From positions 1 to 32,098 of the forward strand of contig RECI01000222.1 of assembly GCA_007694095.1 (NCBI GenBank): a stretch of 32,098 nt of DNA, read 5' to 3'. The notes below the pieces were generated by a model that was given only the letters and a program-made list of their open reading frames with translations, ran no database searches and was not told where the DNA came from. The translations under genes and the position numbers were made by a program. Below are positions 24,652 through 32,098 of the stretch, piece by piece. Positions within the stretch are counted from its first letter, which is position 1, and every line of letters begins with the position of its first letter. The stretch is from Balneolaceae bacterium (GTDB lineage Bacteria > Bacteroidota > Rhodothermia > Balneolales > Balneolaceae).

Positions 24652-25045
24652 CGTGATCCATTAAATCCTCATTATGTAATAGTGTGAGTTCGATTCAAAA
24701 GGGAGAGATATTGATTATCAAATGAATATAAGTGATGGATGCTGAATAACAACGTAACATATTCTGCCATCAATTTGTGTAATGTATCGTCACGGGATTG
24801 TAACCCCGGAGGGGTTGAACATGAATAGCCCCGGGCGCAATGCCGGTAATCGCGAAGCGCTCCTCTTTTTACCCGCGAAGCGATTTACCCAATGTAGCCC
24901 GGGGGATAACGCGCCCTTACCCCGTCCCCCGAGCGTCCATCTTGTAAAGGTGACAAGCAGAATCGAGGGGGTTCTGAACCAGCATCGGCAAAATGACATC
25001 ATCTCCATGCATGTCAGAACTCCGCTCCACCCGGGGTTATTCATG
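24652..25045. other. Non-coding stretch with a GC-rich repeat element
   Basis: No gene is supported. 24652-24800 is ordinary AT-rich DNA. From 24801 the composition shifts sharply to GC-rich and holds the inverted-repeat element listed separately. Frames that stay open through it on both strands (for example 24782-25123 on plus, 24790-25071 on minus) are a result of the repeat's composition, not genes. Confidence 0.6.
24802..25045. repeat. GC-rich intergenic element with terminal inverted repeats
   Basis: A left repeat CATGAATAGCCCCGGG (24820-24835) is matched 15 of 16 by the reverse complement of CCCGGGGTTATTCATG (25030-25045). Just outside the left repeat is a small hairpin, AACCCC (24802-24807) with GGGGTT (24811-24816). 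The 194 bp between the repeats are GC-rich and hold no convincing gene; motifs such as GCGAAGCG recur (24852-24859, 24884-24891). The right end lies directly against the stop of the mtfA-like gene. The size and inverted ends fit a MITE or a larger structured repeat; I saw no target-site duplication. Confidence 0.6.
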
Positions 25046-25813
25046 TTATGCCCTCCAGGATGCCGGGTCAACCCGGTAGAACGATTGCAGCATACTGTAA
25101 AGGTTTGGCATGGAGCTTTTTAACTGATCGGGTATTTCAAAAAAAGCTTCAGTGGCAACAGAAAATAATTCAGCCGGATTTTTAGCCCCGTAAGGGTCAA
25201 GCACCGAACTTCTCCCCGTTCTGCTCTCACGAATCAGCCTGCGGTAGACTTTTGCCAGCACCCTGCTCCATTCATCATCACGCATTGCTTCGCCATCCAT
25301 GCTTATGCCGGCTGTGAGTCCGTACCGGTCATCCAAAAAATGAGAAAATTCATGATAGATCAGGTTATGGCCATGTCTTGATTCATAAATGTCACGTTTT
25401 ATATCGCCCCAGGATAGCACAATATTACCGGCTCCCCAGTATTCCCCGCTTCTGGTCTCATACCCAACTGAAACGATACCGCCCTCATCTTCTTCATTTA
25501 CCGGCGCCATATAATCATCCGGATAGATCAGGATTGCCTGTAAATCACCGTAATAGTCTGACGGCTCCATTAGAATCAAAACAGCAGCATATGCAGCGAT
25601 CACCACCCTGATTTCTTCCGTCAGCTCCAGTCCGCCGCATCCCTCGAAATGTTTTTCACTGAGAAGAATCACAATTCTCTGCCTGAGCTTATCACGCAAT
25701 TCGTCTGGTAAACTGTGGAAAACCGGAACTTTTGTTTGAATAATCTTTTCCCATTCGGCCGGAAACGGTTTCTTCAACTGCCATTTACGCTTGAGGTAAC
25801 GGAAGATCGGCAC
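25046..25813 (-). CDS. mtfA: M90-family metallopeptidase (MtfA-like)
   Basis: This 255-aa protein has the HExxH zinc motif (His154, Glu155, His158 in NLIYHEFSHFLD) and a later Glu222 in VATEAFFEIP as third ligand, as in MtfA. Other family features are SVGYETRSGEYWGAGNIVLSWGDI and PAELFSVATEAFFE. E. coli MtfA is a peptidase that controls the glucose PTS regulator Mlc; this protein's partner is unknown, as no Mlc homologue is in view. It is soluble and has no signal peptide. It lies 37 bp after the cyclophilin gene on the same strand, probably in one transcript. Its stop abuts the intergenic repeat. Confidence 0.85.
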   Translation of the reverse strand: MPIFRYLKRKWQLKKPFPAEWEKIIQTKVPVFHSLPDELRDKLRQRIVILLSEKHFEGCGGLELTEEIRVVIAAYAAVLILMEPSDYYGDLQAILIYPDDYMAPVNEEDEGGIVSVGYETRSGEYWGAGNIVLSWGDIKRDIYESRHGHNLIYHEFSHFLDDRYGLTAGISMDGEAMRDDEWSRVLAKVYRRLIRESRTGRSSVLDPYGAKNPAELFSVATEAFFEIPDQLKSSMPNLYSMLQSFYRVDPASWRA

Positions 25814-25850
25814 GTACAGTGAATTTTATGTATGAATCATCGCGGCTGTT

Positions 25851-26300
25851 TCAATTTTGCGGCGATGACTCGGTTATATCGATTTTTATGATTCGGTCGC
25901 CTTGTTGAATATCGTCGATCACGCTGTCACCATCAATAACCTTTCCAAATACTGTGTGATTGCGATCGAGATGTGCCGTATTTCGACGATTGTGGCAAAT
26001 GAAGAACTGCGAACCGCCTGTATTTCTGCCGGCATGAGCCATGGAGAGCACTCCCCTGTCGTGGTATTGATTCTTTCCATCGAGTTCGCAGGGAATTTGG
26101 TAACCCGGCCCGCCTGTTCCGTCTCCTTTCGGGCAGCCCCCCTGTATCATAAAATCCCGGATTACCCGGTGGAAGGTAAGCCCGTCATAAAAACCTTTTT
26201 TTGCCAGGGAAATAAAGTTCTCTACCGCAGCCGGAGCATCTTCCGGAAAAAATTCCACAGTCATGTCCCCTTTTTCTGTATATATGATTGCTTTTTGCAT
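25851..26300 (-). CDS. Peptidyl-prolyl cis-trans isomerase, cyclophilin type
   Basis: This 149-aa cyclophilin isomerises Xaa-Pro bonds to help protein folding. Motifs in order are [64 protein letters not shown] and [14 protein letters not shown]. The catalytic Arg (FHRVI) and QGG/SQFF positions are intact. The start is ATG 26300 ([23 protein letters not shown]); an in-frame ATG at 26372 adds 24 basic residues with no family similarity and is rejected. There is no signal peptide, so it is cytoplasmic. It is divergent from the penicillin-binding protein gene across 252 bp. Confidence 0.93.
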   Translation of the reverse strand: MQKAIIYTEKGDMTVEFFPEDAPAAVENFISLAKKGFYDGLTFHRVIRDFMIQGGCPKGDGTGGPGYQIPCELDGKNQYHDRGVLSMAHAGRNTGGSQFFICHNRRNTAHLDRNHTVFGKVIDGDSVIDDIQQGDRIIKIDITESSPQN

Positions 26301-26552
26301 CAGATGAAATATTAGTTTTACGTTGATTGAATTTTTTTTTGAATTTTTGCAAGATAGAGCAGTTCGCTGCAACTTTCCTGAAATTTTTTTCCTTTATTTC
26401 CGGGCTATTTCAAATACCACAGATTATCTGGATTCGTTACCTTTCCATTGATACTGTCACCACGTTGCGAAAAACAAAAGAGATATAATAATTAAGGAAC
26501 ATATCGTATTATTTCCCGTTAAATTCCTGTTGTATACAGGGGCTTTATTTAC

Positions 26553-28880
26553 ATGAATAAAAAGATCAAAAACACAACGGTATTAAGGAAGAGATGGCTG
26601 ATATCAGCTATAATTCTGCTGTTTATTGTGCCGTTCATATATTTTATGATGATATGGCTTGGTTATTTCGGGCCGATGCCAGACCAGAAAGAACTTTCAC
26701 AGGTTCATAATTACCAGGCAGCCCAGGTTTACTCTGCCGATGGTGTGCTACTGGGTACATATTATGTTCAAAATCGTACTGAAATCACTCTTGACGATAT
26801 TAATCCTGTTCTGATTGATGCGTTGCTTTCAATTGAAGATATTCGCTTTTACGACCACAATGGAGTAGATAAACGGGCACTTCTCCGGGTATTTGTACGT
26901 ACAATACTGCTTGGCCAGGATAGCGGTGGCGGAAGTACGATTACACAACAACTTGCCAAAAATTTATATCCCAGGGAGCGGAATGGCTGGCTTTATCTGG
27001 TTTCAGATAAAGTGAGGGAGATGATTATCGCTCGTCGAATGGAAAGTGTATTCAGTAAAGACGAAATTCTTGTGATGTATCTCAATACTGTGTCGTTCGG
27101 TGAAGATGTATTTGGCATCGACATGGCATCACGACGATTTTTTAACAAAAGGCCTGCGGATCTCGAAATCCATGAAGCGGCTGCCCTTACCGGCATGCTT
27201 CGGGCTACATCCTGGTATAATCCGCACCGCAATCCAGAAAGTGCACTTCAACGTCGTAATGTCGTTATCAGGCAAATGGAACGATATGGCAAAATTTCTG
27301 CGGAAATCGCCGATATCGCCGTTAATATGCCAATCTCTACAAACTATTCGCTGATCACAACAAGCGACGGCCCTGCACCCTATTTCAGGGAACATCTCCG
27401 GCAGGAACTGGCCCGGATTCTGAAGGATTATCCAGCTCTTGATGATAAAAAATATAACCTCTATACCGATGGACTTGTGATTCAGACAACTATTGATTCG
27501 CGTGTTCAGAAGGCTGCTGAAAATGCTGTAAAAACAAGAATGAATAATTTACAATCCATTTTTGATGGTCAGTATTCCTCCAGATCTATTTTTTCTGATG
27601 TTGATGACCCCGCTGTACTAAGGGCATGGAGGCAAACTGAATATTTTAAACAGCTTACACAGGATGGAACTACCGAGCAGGAAATTCAAAGGATACTTTA
27701 CGAGCCGGTCAAAACCCAGGTATTTACCTGGAACGGATACGAAGAGATGACTCTTTCGCCTTATGATTTACAACGACATTACCTCTCTTTTCTGAATTCC
27801 GGTTTTTTAGCCATGCATCCCAACACCGGAGATGTACTTGCATGGGTTGGCGGAATCAATCACCATCATTTCAAATATGATCATGTGAAATCGCGCCGGC
27901 AAACCGGTTCAGCATTTAAACCGTTTGTATATGCAGCCGCAATTGAAAACGGAATCAAGCCATGTGATTATCGACGGAATGTACTTACACTCTACAGCGA
28001 ATATGAAGGCTGGATGCCCCGAAATGTGCGGGAAGAGTACGGAGGCAGGTATTCTCTGCAGGCAGCTTTGTCTCAATCCATCAATACTATTACTGTAGAG
28101 TTATTAATGGAAACGGGACTCACAAATGTTATCAATACCGCCACAGGCCTTGGGATTCAATCTGCGATACCTGAAGAACCCTCAATCGCATTAGGTACGG
28201 CAGAATTATCATTGCTAGAACTTACTGCTTCTTATGCCGCGTTTCTGAACAGTGGTAGACCGGTTAAACCGAGAACCATTTCTGCAATTTATAATTCCGC
28301 AGGCGAGCTTATTTATGATTTCAATGATGAACTATCAAATACAGAAAGTGTTATTTCGTCAGAAACTGCCTCAGCTATTGTAAACATATTGTCTAAAGCA
28401 ATAAACGAAGGAACAGGCCAAAGCCTCAGAAGCAGGTTTGGCATAACTCATGCAGTTGCAGGAAAAACCGGCACTACGCAAAATTTTGCAGACGGCTGGT
28501 TTATCGGAATGACACCAGATATGGTTTTTGGAAGCTGGGTAGGGGGAGCAGTACCACGTGTTCGATTCCGCAATAATCTCGGCTACGCTTCTCACACGGC
28601 ATTGCCGATTGCAGGCCATTTTCTCAGCAATCTCCGGAATCAACCTGGTTTGGAACCGCAGCGCAATGACTTTTATCCTCAGCAAATCCAAACCCGATAT
28701 GACCTGGCCTGCGAAGATGTGTTGGATGATCGATTCCGCGACCGCACCAGGGACTTTTTTACCGGGCGCACAGTAAATGAACCACGCGAGGCCCGAACGA
28801 TTGACAGGAATAACGAAGACCGGGAAAACAGGTCTGTTTTAAGGAGAATCGGCAGTATTTTCTCCCGGGACAGAAACTGA
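26553..28880 (+). CDS. Class A penicillin-binding protein (PBP1-type)
   Basis: This bifunctional peptidoglycan synthase of 775 aa is anchored by one N-terminal helix (about 14-38). The glycosyltransferase 51 domain has its catalytic Glu95 in IEDIRFYDHNGVD, and GGGSTITQQLAKNLY (125-139), RRMESVFSKDEILVMYLN and SRRFFNKRPADL. The transpeptidase domain has SxxK (Ser453-Lys456 in TGSAFKPF), SxN (SIN 509-511) and KTG (638-640, AGKTGTTQNF). All motifs look intact. The C-terminal tail is short, charged and rich in Arg and Asp. The amidase gene about 1.2 kb downstream adds to a cell-wall theme, but the SDR gene lies between. Confidence 0.95.
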   Translation: MNKKIKNTTVLRKRWLISAIILLFIVPFIYFMMIWLGYFGPMPDQKELSQVHNYQAAQVYSADGVLLGTYYVQNRTEITLDDINPVLIDALLSIEDIRFYDHNGVDKRALLRVFVRTILLGQDSGGGSTITQQLAKNLYPRERNGWLYLVSDKVREMIIARRMESVFSKDEILVMYLNTVSFGEDVFGIDMASRRFFNKRPADLEIHEAAALTGMLRATSWYNPHRNPESALQRRNVVIRQMERYGKISAEIADIAVNMPISTNYSLITTSDGPAPYFREHLRQELARILKDYPALDDKKYNLYTDGLVIQTTIDSRVQKAAENAVKTRMNNLQSIFDGQYSSRSIFSDVDDPAVLRAWRQTEYFKQLTQDGTTEQEIQRILYEPVKTQVFTWNGYEEMTLSPYDLQRHYLSFLNSGFLAMHPNTGDVLAWVGGINHHHFKYDHVKSRRQTGSAFKPFVYAAAIENGIKPCDYRRNVLTLYSEYEGWMPRNVREEYGGRYSLQAALSQSINTITVELLMETGLTNVINTATGLGIQSAIPEEPSIALGTAELSLLELTASYAAFLNSGRPVKPRTISAIYNSAGELIYDFNDELSNTESVISSETASAIVNILSKAINEGTGQSLRSRFGITHAVAGKTGTTQNFADGWFIGMTPDMVFGSWVGGAVPRVRFRNNLGYASHTALPIAGHFLSNLRNQPGLEPQRNDFYPQQIQTRYDLACEDVLDDRFRDRTRDFFTGRTVNEPREARTIDRNNEDRENRSVLRRIGSIFSRDRN

Positions 28881-28961
28881 TATACCAGATCTGCCTGTTT
28901 TGAAGTTGTGATTTGAGATTTGAAAATTTCGGTTAATCCAGGTAAGGAGTATATCAATTCA

Positions 28962-28969
28962 TAAATTTG
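28962..28969 (+). promoter_or_regulatory. -7-like promoter box upstream of the SDR gene
   Basis: TAAATTTG matches the Bacteroidota -7 consensus TAnnTTTG perfectly, 43 bp before the ATG at 29013. No good TTG lies at 19-21 bp upstream, so this is tentative. Confidence 0.3.
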
Positions 28970-29012
28970 CCTATCTTGTAAAGATACCCAACTTTAATAA
29001 ATTATTGAATTT

Positions 29013-29792
29013 ATGCCTGCCACTGCAATCATTACAGGTGCATCAAGCGGAATCGGGTTTGAGCTGGCTAAAGTTTTTGCACAGGAAGGGTATGACCTGA
29101 TTATCACTGCAAGGCGAAAAGAGCGCCTTAAAAATTTGCAAACTGAAATCGAGAATGATTACAATGTAAAGGTACACGTTATTCCTCTTGATATAACCAA
29201 AGAAGATAACGCCTGCCGGCTTCTTGATTATACTGAAAAAAATAACCTCAATATTACAGCCCTGGTAAATAATGCCGGTGTTGGTGATTACGGTTCTTTC
29301 CATACATCGGAGTGGATACGCCAATCACAAATTATTGAGTTGAACATCAAGGCACTCACTCATCTCACTCACCTTTTTTTACCTGCTTTAATGAAAAATG
29401 AGAGAAGTTACATTTTGAATGTGGCTTCTACGGCCGCATTTCAACCCGGGCCGCTAATGAGTGTATATTACGCTTCCAAACATTATGTTTTGGCATTCAG
29501 TGAAGCAATTGCGGATGAATTACAGGGATACAGGGTAACGGTGACGGCACTATGTCCCGGGCCCACAGAATCTGAATTTCAGAAAGTGGCTAATATGCAG
29601 ACGTCAAAACTTATTGACCGCTTTCCTCTCGCCACTTCACACAAGGTAGCCGAATACGGCTACAAAGCCATGAAAAAAGGTAAACGAGTTGCTGTGTATG
29701 GATTCTATAACAAGTTATTGCTTAAAACGATTGGCTTGTTCCCACGCAGTTTCGTAACTGCAGCCGTACGCAAAATCAAGGAAAGGAAGTAG
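29013..29792 (+). CDS. Short-chain dehydrogenase/reductase (SDR, DltE/YqjQ-like)
   Basis: This 259-aa classical SDR has the cofactor motif TGASSGIG (residues 8-15), with a following TARRKERL that suggests NADP(H) preference. It also has NNAG (86-89), catalytic Ser139 (NVASTAAF), Tyr152 and Lys156 (YYASKHYVLAFSEAI), and the PG motif ALCPGPTESEF. The sequence and length fit the large group of short oxidoreductases near DltE; the substrate is unknown. The C-terminus is basic (FYNKLLLKTIGLFPRSFVTAAVRKIKERK), which may touch the membrane. It stands alone between the PBP and amidase genes. Confidence 0.93.
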   Translation: MPATAIITGASSGIGFELAKVFAQEGYDLIITARRKERLKNLQTEIENDYNVKVHVIPLDITKEDNACRLLDYTEKNNLNITALVNNAGVGDYGSFHTSEWIRQSQIIELNIKALTHLTHLFLPALMKNERSYILNVASTAAFQPGPLMSVYYASKHYVLAFSEAIADELQGYRVTVTALCPGPTESEFQKVANMQTSKLIDRFPLATSHKVAEYGYKAMKKGKRVAVYGFYNKLLLKTIGLFPRSFVTAAVRKIKERK

Positions 29793-30128
29793 TATCATGT
29801 CAACGATAAAGTGACAGGTAAATCATCACATGCTTATGTATTTTCAATGACTACAATGTCAATAATGGGCTTACTCAGATTAAATTGGATGATCCGGTTT
29901 ACCTAATCCCTGCAATTACCGGATATTGTTGCATTACCCCTCGACTGATCCCATCATTTTTCATAGAGTGTTTTTGAAGCCATCTTCTGCCCAAAAATGG
30001 CAAACTTTTAAAAAAGATTAATTAATTGTCACACTCTCTTACCATTTTTACCGTTTTCAGAAAATATTCATTACATTCAATATAATATCATCCAGACAAA
30101 AACGAACAATTTAAAAAACAAACCTACA
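29793..30128. other. Intergenic region before the amidase gene
   Basis: 336 bp without a gene. It is AT-rich, with no repeat, terminator stem or RNA gene that I can support. A possible promoter (TTG at 30026-30028 and TACCGTTT at 30049-30056, 20-bp spacer) is a weak match and lies about 75 bp before the ATG. Confidence 0.35.
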
Positions 30129-31388
30129 ATGGAAAGAATTTCCATTCTTACCATTATTCTCGTTACAGTTGTCCTATCTTTCTGTCTCAATAAAGATATT
30201 TTTGCTCAGCCAAATCTTGAAAGAATATCGATTAGTGAGAGAAGTGATGGTAAGGGTTTTGTGATACGTAATCACCTTACTGCCACGCCTGATTCCTTTA
30301 AAATTACTCAACCCTCTTCCGATCTGATCCAGTTTATGATCTATTCCGATAAACTGGATGCAGCTGATTTTATAAAACCGGACCTTCCTGCCGCCATCCG
30401 GAATATTGAATATCAAAAAAATGATGCCGGTTTTGGGTTTGACATATTTTTAGAAGCTGGCAATTACTTCAGGTCATCAGCTTATCACGACCGTAATGCA
30501 AAGCATATATTAATCGGGCTTGAACGCGCAACCAAAGAAGTCGTTGATCAAATCACTGCTAACTCAGATTTTATCTATTGGTACGATTATCACCAGGACA
30601 GTTTTGCGTTCGATTTCAGGTTCAGCGCTGATGATGATGCATTCATCCAGATGAGAAACAATAATGGCTTCAACGTAATTGTACTTGACCCGGGACACGG
30701 AGGGCATGATCCCGGAGCAGTTAACCGCAGCCTTGGAATAAGGGAAAAAGATATTGCGCTGGCAGTAGCACTTAAGGTTGGTGATTATATCAACGAGCAT
30801 ATGCCGGATGTAAAGGTAGTTTACACACGAAAAGACGACCGTTTTGTTGAATTGGCCCGCCGCGGAAAAATTGCTTCCGAAGCCAACGGTGACCTTTTTA
30901 TTTCAATTCATGTAAATTCTGCAAGAAGTCCGCAGGCACACGGCGCCGAAATTTATTTCCTTGGTTTGGCCAGAACAGCTTCGGCACTTGAGGTAATGAA
31001 ACGGGAAAACAGCGTTATTGACCTCGAAAACGGTGGCGGTCCAATGCAGTTAAGTGAGGAAGAACTTCTTATTTTTGAACTCGCAAATGCCGGCAACCTT
31101 GCAATAAGTGAGCGTATCGCCATGATGATGGAAGACCAGTTTCGAAACAGGGCACAAAGGCGCTCGCGCGGGGTGAAACAGGCCGGTTTTATGGTTCTCT
31201 GGAACCTGCCAATGCCGGCGCTTCTCATAGAGCTCGGTTTTTTAACCAACACAAATGAGGCGCGTTATATGGCAAGTGATTACGGCCAAACCATCCTTGC
31301 TTCTGCAATATTCAGGGCAATTCGCGATTTCAAACAGGAATACGACCGGAGCTCGCGTCAGACAAACAACAGAGCCAGCAATGACTGA
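30129..31388 (+). CDS. N-acetylmuramoyl-L-alanine amidase (AmiA/B/C type)
   Basis: This 419-aa zinc amidase cleaves the amide bond between glycan and stem peptide during cell separation. A signal peptide (about 1-26, ending FAQ) leads to an N-terminal beta-rich AMIN-like part (27-175). The Amidase_3 domain follows with zinc/catalytic residues His190 (VLDPGHGGHDPGA), Glu206 (REKDIAL), His261 (SIHVNSA) and Glu369 (LLIELGFLTN). An extra helical segment (about 280-335, LARTASALEVMKRENSVID and EEELLIFELA) sits where AmiB/AmiC carry a regulatory helix that blocks the active site. So it is probably activated by an EnvC/NlpD-like partner (inference). The last 8 bp overlap the uridine kinase gene. Confidence 0.92.
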   Translation: MERISILTIILVTVVLSFCLNKDIFAQPNLERISISERSDGKGFVIRNHLTATPDSFKITQPSSDLIQFMIYSDKLDAADFIKPDLPAAIRNIEYQKNDAGFGFDIFLEAGNYFRSSAYHDRNAKHILIGLERATKEVVDQITANSDFIYWYDYHQDSFAFDFRFSADDDAFIQMRNNNGFNVIVLDPGHGGHDPGAVNRSLGIREKDIALAVALKVGDYINEHMPDVKVVYTRKDDRFVELARRGKIASEANGDLFISIHVNSARSPQAHGAEIYFLGLARTASALEVMKRENSVIDLENGGGPMQLSEEELLIFELANAGNLAISERIAMMMEDQFRNRAQRRSRGVKQAGFMVLWNLPMPALLIELGFLTNTNEARYMASDYGQTILASAIFRAIRDFKQEYDRSSRQTNNRASND

Positions 31389-32004
31389 CCCCCCTCTGAT
31401 CATCGGAGTTGGCGGCGGCAGTGGTTCTGGTAAAACCACCGTTGTAAATAAAATTGTCCAGGGAATCGGCAAGAATAACATTCTCCTCATAGAGCACGAT
31501 TCGTATTACAGGGATTTGAGCCACATCACACTTACTGAGCGGCAAAAACAAAATTTCGACCATCCCTCAGCACTCGAAACAGAACTGATGATTCGTCACC
31601 TCGATGCACTGAAAAAAGGATATAAAGTTGATCTGCCGGTTTACGATTTTGTTGCTCATACCCGTTCTGAAAAAACAATCTCTGCAGTGCCCAGGGAAAT
31701 CATTCTTATTGATGGAATCCTGATTTTCGTTGAACCCAAATTAAGGGAACTGATGGATATCAAAATTTATGTTGATACAGACGACGATGTACGATTGCTT
31801 AGAAGATTAAAAAGAGACATCATTGAACGCGGCAGGGACTTTGACGGGGTTTTAAACCAGTACGAAAAATTTGTGCGACCCATGCACCTTGAATTTGTTG
31901 AACCCAGCAAGCGATACTCTGATATCATCATCCCCCGTGGCGGGGAAAATCTCGTAGCCCTGCAGATGGTAATTGCACTCATCAAACTGAGATTAAAACA
32001 ATAA
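31381..32004 (+). CDS. udk: Uridine kinase
   Basis: This enzyme phosphorylates uridine and cytidine to UMP and CMP in pyrimidine salvage. From ATG 31381 it is 207 aa. It has the P-loop GGGSGSGKTT (11-20), then HDSYYRD, NFDHPSALE, PVYDFVAHTRS, the Walker B-like ILIDGILIF, and KIYVDTDDDVRLLRRLKRDIIERGRDFDGVLNQY, which is the Arg-rich lid and uridine kinase core. The ATG overlaps the amidase stop by 8 bp, so translation is probably coupled. A longer frame starting at 31255 overlaps the amidase coding sequence and its extra N-terminus has no family match. Confidence 0.95.
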   Translation: MTDPPLIIGVGGGSGSGKTTVVNKIVQGIGKNNILLIEHDSYYRDLSHITLTERQKQNFDHPSALETELMIRHLDALKKGYKVDLPVYDFVAHTRSEKTISAVPREIILIDGILIFVEPKLRELMDIKIYVDTDDDVRLLRRLKRDIIERGRDFDGVLNQYEKFVRPMHLEFVEPSKRYSDIIIPRGGENLVALQMVIALIKLRLKQ

Positions 32005-32098
32005 ACAGTTACCAGCCTACCCATTCATTTAAATCAGCCGGATTTAATTATTTACCTGCTGAACTTTTGGGAAAAAGATTCCATCCCTTCAAATAAAA
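32005..32098. other. Downstream end of window, possible tail of a minus-strand gene
   Basis: A weak stem TAAATC (32029-32034) with GATTTA (32040-32045) follows the udk stop and could end transcription. On the minus strand a short frame (about 32096 down to a TAA at 32052-32054) reads LFEGMESFSQKFSR, which could be the C-terminus of a gene lying beyond the window. Too little is visible to name it. Confidence 0.25.

Noticed and set aside
24790-25071. Minus-strand open frame (93 codons) through the same element
   Set aside because: It overlaps the stop of the mtfA-like gene and its protein is only a translation of the repeat.
24782-25123. Plus-strand open frame (113 codons) through the GC-rich element
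   Set aside because: It lies in the inverted-repeat element and the 3' end of the mtfA-like gene, with no recognisable protein features.
26301-26372. 24-residue N-terminal extension of the cyclophilin
   Set aside because: Basic, low-similarity sequence; cyclophilin starts at MQKAIIY.
26466-26490. TTGCGA ... TATAAT as a sigma-70 promoter for the PBP gene
   Set aside because: The spacer is only 13 bp and this lineage uses a different consensus.
31255-31380. N-terminal extension of uridine kinase
   Set aside because: It overlaps the amidase coding region; the P-loop spacing fits the start at 31381.

Overview
The window comes from a member of the Bacteroidota/Balneolota/Rhodothermota group, most likely a Balneolales-like marine or saline bacterium. 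This is inference from gene content: a DUF2723 protein, a YbeY whose HGxLHLxGY motif ends in Asp, small Omp85-like barrels, mostly poor Shine-Dalgarno sequences, and a promoter before the amine oxidase gene that fits the Bacteroidota pattern TTG-N19-TAnnTTTG. The DNA is moderately AT-rich. I saw no tRNA, rRNA, CRISPR array, transposase or phage gene. Most genes are chromosomal housekeeping or envelope genes, with repeats between them and one small toxin-antitoxin remnant.

Layout. 1-7955 is all on the minus strand. Read in transcription order it holds DUF2752, TM2 and HD-domain genes (the last two overlap in ATGA), then a DUF4097 surface protein, a membrane-anchored PP2C/SpoIIE phosphatase with a jelly-roll sensor domain, and an Omp85-type outer-membrane barrel. 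A hairpin-rich repeat (1951-2100) follows, then an M16 zinc protease and the 5' part of asnS, which runs off the window. 8104-10146 is a divergent TonB-dependent receptor. 10147-10709 has no gene but carries clustered hairpins. 10710-13116 holds a cold-shock protein with a clear terminator, a small membrane protein, a lipoprotein form of MsrB, a DoxX-like protein and a bacterial PH-domain protein. 13217-14713 (minus) is an NSS/SLC6 sodium symporter.

14953-21505 is a plus-strand run: a DUF2723 glycosyltransferase-like membrane protein, then a tight cluster of an unknown 155-aa protein, ybeY, a very divergent type IA topoisomerase-like protein and a DUF445 membrane protein. The last four genes overlap or nearly touch and are probably one operon. 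21667-22348 is a MntA/HepT pair in which the HepT toxin has lost its C-terminal third. 22438-24651 is a flavin amine oxidase followed 21 bp later by a cytochrome c, which suggests a cell-envelope amine dehydrogenase. 24802-25045 is a GC-rich repeat bounded by inverted repeats, butting against the stop of an mtfA-like metallopeptidase that follows a cyclophilin gene (both minus). 26553-32004 is plus strand: a class A penicillin-binding protein, an SDR oxidoreductase, an N-acetylmuramoyl-L-alanine amidase and, overlapping it, uridine kinase.

The observations most worth a second look are the topoisomerase-like protein with altered catalytic residues beside ybeY, the sensor-phosphatase/DUF4097/Omp85 operon, the amine oxidase-cytochrome c pair, the decayed HepT with an intact MntA antitoxin, and three different families of intergenic hairpin repeats.
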